In this document: positions 43,101 through 50,540 of the stretch, piece by piece
How the letters are laid out: each line of letters opens with the position of its first letter
How positions within the stretch are numbered: position 1 is the first letter of the stretch
Assembly: GCA_903855995.1 (NCBI GenBank)
Contig: CAIOAN010000013.1
Span: 142,875 to 206,874, forward strand
Origin: an uncultured Opitutia bacterium
GTDB lineage: Bacteria > Verrucomicrobiota > Verrucomicrobiia > Opitutales > UBA953
Direction: 5' to 3'
DNA length: 64,000 nt
Position numbers and translations under genes: made by a program
Notes under the pieces: generated by a model
Seen by the model: only the letters and a program-made list of their open reading frames with translations
Databases searched by the model: none
Told to the model about the DNA's origin: nothing

Positions 43101-43628
43101 GCGATGTTCGCCGGACGCACCCCGCGGAACTGGACGCTCGAAGAACTCAGCGCCGCGACTCAGACTGGCCTCAAGAATCGGGACTTCGCCCAGGGTCGCA
43201 AAGTCTTCAGCGCCGCCGCCTGCTTCACCTGCCACCGTTTCGGCAACGCCGGCGGCATGACCGGACCGGACCTGACCCTGGCTGGCGGTCGCTACAGCCC
43301 GCACGACTTTCTCGACCAGATCATCAACCCGAGCAAGGTGATCAACGAGCAGTTCGCGCCCATTATCGTGACCAAGAACAACGGTGATGTCTTCACCGGG
43401 GTGGTCGTCAACCTCGGCGGCGACCGCGTGAGCATCAACACCGATCTCTCCGACCCTTCCCAGCAGGTCTCCATCGACCGCAAGGAAGTGAAGAGCATCG
43501 AGCTGAGCAAGATCTCACCCATGCCGCCCATGCTCCTGAACATGCTCACGCAGGACGAAATCCTCGATCTCGTGGCCTACGTCCTGAGCGGAGGCGACAA
43601 GGAGAACGCTTTCTTCCAAAAGAAGTAA
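40185..43628 (+). CDS. DUF1080 (3-keto-disaccharide hydrolase-like) and PVC-type heme protein fusion
   Basis: A 1147-residue exported multidomain protein. Signal peptide to about residue 21. Residues 22-225 are DUF1080 ([31 protein letters not shown]). A Lys/Ala/Pro-rich linker follows at about 245-305 (repeated [10 protein letters not shown]). Then comes the PVC sugar-dehydrogenase-like propeller ([45 protein letters not shown] as separate blades), a helical region from about 700 to 990 and a C-terminal cytochrome c domain with CFTCH (Cys1013, Cys1016, His1017). Combining a glycoside-type domain with an electron-transfer protein suggests cleavage linked to oxidation of sugars, an inference. 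An intrinsic terminator follows at 43702. Confidence 0.88.
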   Translation: [1147 protein letters not shown]

Positions 43629-43701
43629 GCGAAGGCGCAGACGCCACACTAGAGGCTCCGAGGCCCAGAGGCCCGGAGGACCAGAAGTAAGAGTCATAAG
43701 A

Positions 43702-43732
43702 GGCCGGGGCCGAAAGGTGCCCGGTCTTTTTT
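43702..43732 (+). terminator. Intrinsic terminator after the DUF1080-heme gene
   Basis: GGCCGGG and CCCGGTC form a 7-bp stem (one G-U pair) around an 11-nt loop, followed by TTTTTT. It lies about 75 bases after the stop, behind a GAGGCTCCGAGGCCCAGAGG block. Confidence 0.8.
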
Positions 43733-43959
43733 GGGGTAGGAAAGTTTCGGGTGGCGGGTGGCAGCCCCGGGTGGCAGGTGGCGGGCTAATCCATTCTGCC
43801 CTCGATTCAGCCCTCTGTCATCAATGCAGCCATCGCCTCTTCCATTCAGTCCTCCATTCAGCCCTCAACGCAGTCCTCCATTCAGTCCTCCATTCTTCAA
43901 TACCCCCCCTTCCCCTCCTTGCCTCCTGTCATCCGGCCCTCTAGTCCTCGGGTAACCCC
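43733..43959. repeat. Repeat mosaic and C/T-rich leader shared with 49510-49648
   Basis: A GGTGGC block (43746-43786) is followed by a TCAGTCCTCCAT-type array (about 43790-43895) and then a leader CCTCCTTGCCTCCTGTC...CTCGGGTAACCCC that runs up to the ATG. The last 50 or so bases are nearly the same as those before the esterase gene at 49649. Confidence 0.8.
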
Positions 43960-46479
43960 ATGAGCGTCCGTATCGCCCTCGCCTCCCTATGCCTCACTGC
44001 CCCGTTGGCGTCCGCCGCCGAACCGGTCGAGTTCAACCGCGACATCCGTCCGATCCTTTCGGACAACTGCTTCTATTGCCACGGCAACGATGCCAGCCAT
44101 CGCAAAGCCAAACTGCGACTGGATATCCGCGAGGAAGCCTTGAAGAAGAAGGCCTTCGCCCCGGGCAACGCCGAGGAAAGTGAACTCATCAAGCGCCTCG
44201 CCTCCCTGGATCTGGAGGAGATGATGCCGCCGCCCGATTCACATAAGAAACTTACCGCGGAGCAGAAGGAGCTCCTCAAGCGCTGGATTGCCCAAGGCGC
44301 GAAATATCAGAATCACTGGTCCTACGAAACGCCGGTGAAGGCTCCCACCAGCACACCCGAGAAAGCCATCGATGAACTGGTCGACCGGCGCCTGGCATCC
44401 AAGCACCTGCAACCTGCCGCTGAAGCCGACCGCCGCACGCTAGCCCGCCGCCTCCAAGCCGACCTGCTGGGCCTGCCGCCCACGCCCGAGGAAGTCGACG
44501 CTTTCGTGAAGGACACGTCACCCGACGCCTACGCCAAGCTCGTCGACCGCCTGATCGACTCTCCTCACTACGGAGAACGCATGGCCATCGGCTGGCTCGA
44601 TGTCGTCCGCTTCGCCGACACGATCGGCTACCACAGCGACACCCCTCGCAACGTCTGGCCTTACCGCGACTACGTCATCCGCAGCTTCAACCAGAACAAA
44701 CCTTTCGACCGCTTCACCCTCGAGCAGCTCGCCGGCGACCTGCTACCCGACTCCGACCGAGAAGCCAAGGTCGGCTCAGCCTTCAACCGCCTCCTCCTGA
44801 CCACCGAAGAAGGCGGTGCGCAGGCGAAGGACTACCAGCAACGCATGCTGAACGACCGCGTCCGGGCGGTCGGAGCCGCGTGGCTCGGGCAGACCACGGG
44901 CTGCGCTCAGTGTCACGACCATAAGTTCGACCCCTTCAGCCAGCGTGATTTCTATTCCCTGGGAGCGTTCTTCGCCGACATCCATGAACCCGACATCGGC
45001 CGCCGCGAAGAAGGACTTCTCCTGACTACGCCTGAACAAGAGAAACGCCTCGCCGAACTCGCCGGAGAAGTCGCCAAGACCAAGAAGGCCCTGGACGTCG
45101 CCGCACTCACCCTCGCCGACGACATCACTGCCTGGGAAAAAGAACTCTCCGAAGAAACCCAGCCTGTATCAGCGGCCAAGAAGACCAAAGCGAAAGCCAA
45201 GCGCAAGGACCCCGACGCCAAGCTCGCCGCCCAGGCCACACCGATCCTCAAGAAACTCGCCGCCAAACGCAACGCGGCCGAGAAACTCATCATACGTGAT
45301 TATTACCTCTCAGTGCACCCTGAGATTTTGAAGTCAGAACGAGTGGCCGTCGCCACCGCCCAGAAAACCCACGACGCCTACCGGGCCGAGATCCCCAAGT
45401 GCCTTGTCACGACCAAGGCTGCCGTCGTGCGTACGGTGCGCGTCTTGCCGCGAGGCAACTGGATGGATGAGTCGGGCGTCGAAGTGAAAGCCGCCCTGCC
45501 CCATTACCTGCCGCAGCCCAAACTCGAAGGCCGCACGCCTGACCGCCTCGACCTAGCGAAGTGGCTGATTTCTCGGGAAAACCCCCTGACGGCTCGTGTG
45601 GTCATGAATCGTCTCTGGATGCAGTTCTTCGGCACCGCCCTGAGCAAGAACCCCGGCGACCTCGGAGCCCAGGGCGAACTGCCGCCCAACCAAGCGCTCC
45701 TGGATTGGCTCGCCGTGGAATTCATGGACTCCCAATGGGATATGAAGCACATGGTCCGCCTCATCGTGAACAGCGACGCGTATCGTCGTAGCTCCGTCGC
45801 CAGCCCTGCGCAGACCGCCGCCGACCCATATAATCGCGAACTCGGACGCCAGAGCCCCTACCGGCTTGACGCGGAACTCGTGCGCGACAACGCCCTCGCC
45901 ATCGCCGGCCTACTCACCCCTCAGATTGGCGGCCCCAGCGTGAAACCCTACCAACCTGAACGCTACTGGGAGAACCTCAACTTTCCGACGCGTGAATACA
46001 TGGCGGACAAAGGTGACTCCCAGTATCGTCGCGGACTCTATGTCTGGTGGCAGCGTAGCTTCCTGCATCCCAGCATGCTCGCCTTCGACGCCCCCAGCCG
46101 TGAGGAATCCTGCACCGACCGCACGCGCTCCAACATCCCGCAACAGGCGCTCGTGATGCTCAACGACCCGACCTATGTCGAAGCCTCACGCGCCTTTGCC
46201 GTCCGCGCGCTTGCCGAAAAAGGCGATGACGATCAGCGTATCACGTGGGCCTGGCGCCGCGCCCTGCAACGCAACCCTGACGCCAAGGAACTCGGCACAC
46301 TGCGCAAGGTGCTCACCGAACGTCGGGCCGCCTACAAGGCCGACCCTGCTGCCGCCAAGGAACTCTTGAAGGTCGGCCTCACGCCTCCGCCCGCGCAGGC
46401 CGACCCCACTGAACTCGCTGCCTGGACGCACGTCACCCGCGTGGTCTTGAATCTGCACGAAACCCTGACTCGAGACTAA
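43960..46479 (+). CDS. DUF1549/DUF1553 protein with N-terminal cytochrome c-like domain (second)
   Basis: An 839-residue exported protein. Signal peptide to residue 20, CFYCH (Cys37, Cys40, His41), DUF1549 with GLPPTPEEVDAF and LAGDLLPDSD, internal CAQCHDHKFDP beginning at Cys315, and a charged helical insert of about 100 residues (rich in Lys, Ala and Glu, likely coiled coil). DUF1553 follows with NPLTARVVMNRLWMQFFG, RDNALAIAGLL and RSNIPQQALVMLND. Without the middle beta-rich insert it is about 170 residues shorter than the paralog at 34217. It overlaps the first of two DUF1501 genes by one base (TAATG), so the three genes form a coupled operon. Confidence 0.88.
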   Translation: MSVRIALASLCLTAPLASAAEPVEFNRDIRPILSDNCFYCHGNDASHRKAKLRLDIREEALKKKAFAPGNAEESELIKRLASLDLEEMMPPPDSHKKLTAEQKELLKRWIAQGAKYQNHWSYETPVKAPTSTPEKAIDELVDRRLASKHLQPAAEADRRTLARRLQADLLGLPPTPEEVDAFVKDTSPDAYAKLVDRLIDSPHYGERMAIGWLDVVRFADTIGYHSDTPRNVWPYRDYVIRSFNQNKPFDRFTLEQLAGDLLPDSDREAKVGSAFNRLLLTTEEGGAQAKDYQQRMLNDRVRAVGAAWLGQTTGCAQCHDHKFDPFSQRDFYSLGAFFADIHEPDIGRREEGLLLTTPEQEKRLAELAGEVAKTKKALDVAALTLADDITAWEKELSEETQPVSAAKKTKAKAKRKDPDAKLAAQATPILKKLAAKRNAAEKLIIRDYYLSVHPEILKSERVAVATAQKTHDAYRAEIPKCLVTTKAAVVRTVRVLPRGNWMDESGVEVKAALPHYLPQPKLEGRTPDRLDLAKWLISRENPLTARVVMNRLWMQFFGTALSKNPGDLGAQGELPPNQALLDWLAVEFMDSQWDMKHMVRLIVNSDAYRRSSVASPAQTAADPYNRELGRQSPYRLDAELVRDNALAIAGLLTPQIGGPSVKPYQPERYWENLNFPTREYMADKGDSQYRRGLYVWWQRSFLHPSMLAFDAPSREESCTDRTRSNIPQQALVMLNDPTYVEASRAFAVRALAEKGDDDQRITWAWRRALQRNPDAKELGTLRKVLTERRAAYKADPAAAKELLKVGLTPPPAQADPTELAAWTHVTRVVLNLHETLTRD

Positions 46480-47891
46480 TGATGCCCTCAGAACTGAGAG
46501 CCGCGCTCACGCGCCGCGCCTTCCTGGGCAAGACCGCCCAAGGCGTCGGCGGCGTCGCGCTCGCTTCCTTGCTCGCTCCGGCCGCCATGGCCTCGCCCGG
46601 AGTGCTCTCGAGACTGGCGCTCCCCCAGAAGGCTAAGCGGGTCATCTGGCTGAGCATGGCTGGCGGCCCTTCGCACCTCGAGACCTTCGACCCTAAGCCC
46701 AAGCTCGCCGAGATGCATGGCCAGCCCATGCCCGAGAGTTTCACCAAGGGCCAACAGCTCGCCCAGCTCCAAGGCCAGAAACTCACGTGCTTCGGCCCGC
46801 AACATAAGTTCGCGAAGTTTGGCCGCAACCAGACTGAGATCTGCGAACTCTTCCCGCAGATCGGTTCCGTCATCGACGATGTCTGCCTCATCCGCTCGAT
46901 GACCACGGACGCGATCAACCACGATCCGGCTCATATGTTCATGAACACTGGCTCGCAGATCGCCGGCCGACCGAGCATGGGCTCATGGGTGACCTACGGC
47001 CTCGGTGTCGAATCCGAGGACCTACCGGGCTTCGTCGTCCTGACCTCGCTCGGCAAGGGTGGCCAGAACCAGCCCATCGCCGCGCGCCAATGGAGCAGCG
47101 GCTTCCTCCCCTCCAAGCATCAAGGCGTGCAGCTCCGCTCCAAGGGAGATCCCGTAATGTACCTGACCAATCCTCCCGGCGTCTCGCGGGACGCCCAAGG
47201 CGGCGACGTCGACGCCATCGCGGCGCTGAATCTTCATCGCGACAAGGTCGTCGCGGATCCTGAGGTGGCCACGCGTATCGCCCAATATGAGATGGCGTTC
47301 AAGATGCAGGCCAGCGTGCCCAAGCTCATGGACGTCACGGCCGAAGACCCCAAGACGCTCGCGCTCTACGGTTGCGTGCCCGGCGACGGCTCTTTCGCCG
47401 CCAACTGCCTGCTCGCCCGCCGTCTCGCCGAACGCGGCGTGCGCTTCATCCAACTCTACCACAAGGACTGGGACCACCATGGCGGCATCAAGGATGGCAT
47501 CGCCCTCAAGGCCGCCGAAATTGACCGCGCCTGCATGGCGCTCATCACCGACCTCAAGCAGCGCGGTATGCTCGACGACACCCTCATCGTGTGGGCCGGT
47601 GAATTCGGGCGCACCCCAATGTCGCAAGGCGGCAGCGGCCGTGATCACCACAGCAAGGCGATGACCGTCTGGATGGCCGGCGGCGGCATCAAGGGTGGCA
47701 TCGTCCACGGCCAGACCGACGAACTCGGCTACGCCGCTGTCGATAAGGTGACCACCGTGCACGACCTGCACGCCACCATGTTGCACCAGCTCGGCATCAA
47801 CCACGAAGCCTTCTCGATCAAGTTCCAGGGCCTCGACGCCAAGCTCACCGGCGTCGAACCCAGCAAACCCATCAAAGAGATCATCGCCTGA
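46479..47891 (+). CDS. Tat-exported DUF1501 protein, tandem copy 1
   Basis: A 470-residue protein with twin-arginine signal (LTRRAFLGKTAQGVGGVALA). Signature KAKRVIWLSMAGGPSHLETF, then MTTDAINHDPAHMFMNTGSQ and metal-site-like KDWDHHGGIK and VWAGEFGR. It is about two-thirds identical, by eye, to the next gene, with which it overlaps by one base. It overlaps the DUF1549 gene upstream by one base as well. Two ATGs in tandem (46479 and 46482) are both possible starts. Biochemical role unknown; probable partner of the cytochrome-like DUF1549 protein. Confidence 0.88.
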   Translation: MMPSELRAALTRRAFLGKTAQGVGGVALASLLAPAAMASPGVLSRLALPQKAKRVIWLSMAGGPSHLETFDPKPKLAEMHGQPMPESFTKGQQLAQLQGQKLTCFGPQHKFAKFGRNQTEICELFPQIGSVIDDVCLIRSMTTDAINHDPAHMFMNTGSQIAGRPSMGSWVTYGLGVESEDLPGFVVLTSLGKGGQNQPIAARQWSSGFLPSKHQGVQLRSKGDPVMYLTNPPGVSRDAQGGDVDAIAALNLHRDKVVADPEVATRIAQYEMAFKMQASVPKLMDVTAEDPKTLALYGCVPGDGSFAANCLLARRLAERGVRFIQLYHKDWDHHGGIKDGIALKAAEIDRACMALITDLKQRGMLDDTLIVWAGEFGRTPMSQGGSGRDHHSKAMTVWMAGGGIKGGIVHGQTDELGYAAVDKVTTVHDLHATMLHQLGINHEAFSIKFQGLDAKLTGVEPSKPIKEIIA

Positions 47892-49309
47892 TGTTGCCCG
47901 ACCTCCGCCAGATTCATCGCCGTTCCTTCATCGGCAACACCAGCCGCGGCCTCGGCGCCGTCGCGCTGGCCTCGCTCCTCGGCCGCACTGGGCTCGACGC
48001 CGCGCCTGGCATCCTCTCGAAGCTCCCGCTGCCCCAGAAAGCCAAGCGCGTCATCTGGCTGACCATGGCCGGTGGCCCCTCTCAGCTCGAACTCTTCGAC
48101 CACAAACCGAAGCTCGCCGAGATGGACGGCAAGGGCATGCCCGAAAGCTTCACCAACGGCCAGCAGCTCGCGCAGCTCCAAGGCCAGAAACTCATCTGCC
48201 AGGGCCCGCAGTTCAAATTCACGAAGCACGGCAAGAACGGTACCGAACTGTCGGAGCTCCTGCCGCACATCGGCTCGGTCGCCGACGATATCTGCGTCAT
48301 CCGCTCGATGACCACCGACGCGATCAATCACGACCCTGCGCACATGTTCATGAACACCGGCTCGCAGATTGCCGGCCGGCCCAGCATGGGCTCCTGGGTG
48401 ACTTACGGCCTCGGCACCGAAGCCGAAGACCTGCCGGGCTTCGTCGTCTTGGTCTCCACCGGCAAAGGCCGCTCTCCTCAGCCGATCGCGGCCCGCCAAT
48501 GGAGCAGCGGCTTCCTGCCCTCCAAGCACCAGGGCGTGCAACTCCGCTCCAAGGGCGATCCCGTCCTCTACCTCAATAATCCGCCCGGCGTCTCACGCGC
48601 CTCGCAGCAGGGCGACGTCGAAGCGATCAACAGCCTTAACCAGGTCCGCGCCGGCGAAGTCAGCGACACCGAGGTCGCCACGCGCATCGCGCAATATGAG
48701 ATGGCGTTTCGCATGCAGGCCAGCGTGCCCGGGCTCATGGATGTCACCGGCGAATCCGCCAAGACCCTCGAGCTCTATGGCTGCCAACCGGGCGACGGCT
48801 CGTTCGCTTCCAACTGCCTGCTCGCGCGCCGTCTCGCCGAACGCGGCAGCCGCTTCATCCAGCTCTACCATCGCGACTGGGATCACCACAGCCTCCTCAA
48901 GGAAGAGCTCCCTCTACGCGCTAAGGAAGTCGACCGTGCGTGCATGGCGCTCATCACCGACCTCAAGCAACGTGGGATGTTCGAGGATACGCTCATCGTG
49001 TGGAGCGGCGAGTTTGGTCGCACGCCGATGAAGCAGGGCGACAAAGGGCCGACTGGACGCGATCACCACAACAAGGCGATGTCCATGTGGCTCGCTGGTG
49101 CCGGCGTTAAGGGCGGCCTGACCCATGGCGCCACCGATGAACTCGGCTACGCCGCCATGGACAAAGTCTGCACCGTCCACGACCTGCACGCCACCATGCT
49201 ACACCAGCTCGGCATCAATCATGAGGCTTTCTCCATTAAGTTCCAAGGCCTCGACGCCAAGCTTACCGGCGTCGAACCCAGCAAGGTGATTAAGGAGATT
49301 CTGAGCTAG
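47891..49309 (+). CDS. Tat-exported DUF1501 protein, tandem copy 2
   Basis: A 472-residue paralog of the preceding gene, with signal IHRRSFIGNTSRGLGAVALA. It shares long identical runs with copy 1 (for example RSMTTDAINHDPAHMFMNTG) and the ending GINHEAFSIKFQGLDAKLTG. Differences cluster in the first 40 residues and around residues 240-260. It is the last gene of the DUF1549-DUF1501-DUF1501 operon; no terminator is visible in the repeats that follow. Having two DUF1501 genes after one DUF1549 gene implies tandem duplication, perhaps with a heteromeric complex or divided specificity. Confidence 0.88.
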   Translation: MLPDLRQIHRRSFIGNTSRGLGAVALASLLGRTGLDAAPGILSKLPLPQKAKRVIWLTMAGGPSQLELFDHKPKLAEMDGKGMPESFTNGQQLAQLQGQKLICQGPQFKFTKHGKNGTELSELLPHIGSVADDICVIRSMTTDAINHDPAHMFMNTGSQIAGRPSMGSWVTYGLGTEAEDLPGFVVLVSTGKGRSPQPIAARQWSSGFLPSKHQGVQLRSKGDPVLYLNNPPGVSRASQQGDVEAINSLNQVRAGEVSDTEVATRIAQYEMAFRMQASVPGLMDVTGESAKTLELYGCQPGDGSFASNCLLARRLAERGSRFIQLYHRDWDHHSLLKEELPLRAKEVDRACMALITDLKQRGMFEDTLIVWSGEFGRTPMKQGDKGPTGRDHHNKAMSMWLAGAGVKGGLTHGATDELGYAAMDKVCTVHDLHATMLHQLGINHEAFSIKFQGLDAKLTGVEPSKVIKEILS

Positions 49310-49648
49310 GCCTTAGCCTAGCTGGGGGAACTGCTGGCATGGTGAACGGCTGCGAAGCAAGCGCGGCCGGAGGCCGTAGGTAAACGAGTTGACCGGCTGG
49401 CAAAGAGGCAGTGCAAAGGTGCAACTGCGGAGGTGCCGCGTGCAAAAGTGCAAAGGTGAAGACCGAGGCAGGGCTTGGGCCAGGGCTGGGGCCAGTTGTC
49501 TGATTCCAAGACATCGTTTCGGGTGGCGGGTGGCGGCCCCGGGTGGCAGGTGGCGGGCTAATCCATTCTGTCCTTGATTCAGCCCTCCATTAAGTCCCTC
49601 CCCCTCCTTGCCTCCTGTCCTCCGGCCCTCTAATCCTCGGGTAACCCC
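49310..49648. repeat. Intergenic repeat mosaic and C/T-rich leader before the esterase gene
   Basis: An AACTGCTGGCATGGTGAAC unit (49327-49345, as at 5938), TGCAAA repeats (about 49411-49458), a GGTGGC block (49518-49558), a short TCAGCCCTCCAT array (49561-49595) and the same CCTCCTTGCCTCCTGTC...GGGTAACCCC leader as before 43960. No gene is seen. Confidence 0.8.
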
Positions 49649-50539
49649 ATGCGCCTCACCCTCGCCCTTCTCTCCCTGTTCGTCGCGCTGACCGCGGGCG
49701 CCCAGGAAAAACCCGCCAAGAAGAAAGCTGGCGGCTACCCGCCCGACATCGAAGGCACGAAGTCCGAGACGTATCGCAAAGTCGGCGACACCGAACTCAA
49801 AGTATGGATTTTCAATCCCAGCACCAAGAGCGACAAGCCCTTGCCGGCGATTGTCTTCTTCTTCGGTGGCGGATGGTCCGCCGGGACACCGACACAATTC
49901 GAGCCACAGAGCCGCCACCTCGCGGCACGCGGCATGATCGCCATCGTCGCCGACTACCGCGTGAAGAGCCGTCAAGACGCCAAGCCCACGGACTGCGTTT
50001 CTGACGCCAAGGCCTGCGTGCGCTGGGTGCGTGCCAATGCCGCTCGCCTGGGCATCGACCCCGAGCGCATCGCCGCCGGCGGTGGTTCGGCCGGCGGACA
50101 CCTCGCGGCCGCAGTCGCGACCTTGCCCGGAAACGACACCGCGAACGATGATAAGAAGATCTCCTGTCTGCCCAACGCCCTCTTGCTCTTTAATCCCGCC
50201 GTCGTTCTGGCCCCTTTCCCGGGACTGGACCTGAAAGGCTTCGGCATCGGCCTCGACAAGGAAAAGCTCGGCTGCGAGCCAACGGAACTCTCCCCCCTGC
50301 ATCATGTCCGCAAAGGCCTGCCGCCCACGATCATCTTCCACGGCAAAGCCGACACCACCGTGCCTTACACCACCGTCGAGAAATTCACCGAAGTTATGAA
50401 AGCGTCCGGCAATCGCTGTGAACTCGTCGGCTACGATGGTGAAAAGCACAGCTTCTTCAATAAATCGAAGTACGCCGAGACCCTCGCGACGGCCGATGAC
50501 TTCCTCGTCTCCCTCGGCTACATCCCAGCCAAGAAATAA
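49649..50539 (+). CDS. Secreted alpha/beta hydrolase (acetyl-xylan-esterase/BD-FAE-like)
   Basis: A 296-residue exported esterase, signal peptide MRLTLALLSLFVALTAGAQ. The oxyanion-hole region reads FFFGGGWSAG, the nucleophile elbow GGGSAGGH has Ser147, and the Asp and His of the triad are probably in HGKADTTVP and EKHSFF. Such enzymes remove acetyl or feruloyl groups from polysaccharides. It lies one base before the arylsulfatase gene at 50541, and this in turn overlaps the heme protein gene, making a three-gene operon: de-esterification, desulfation and probable oxidation. Confidence 0.85.
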   Translation: MRLTLALLSLFVALTAGAQEKPAKKKAGGYPPDIEGTKSETYRKVGDTELKVWIFNPSTKSDKPLPAIVFFFGGGWSAGTPTQFEPQSRHLAARGMIAIVADYRVKSRQDAKPTDCVSDAKACVRWVRANAARLGIDPERIAAGGGSAGGHLAAAVATLPGNDTANDDKKISCLPNALLLFNPAVVLAPFPGLDLKGFGIGLDKEKLGCEPTELSPLHHVRKGLPPTIIFHGKADTTVPYTTVEKFTEVMKASGNRCELVGYDGEKHSFFNKSKYAETLATADDFLVSLGYIPAKK

Positions 50540-50540
50540 C

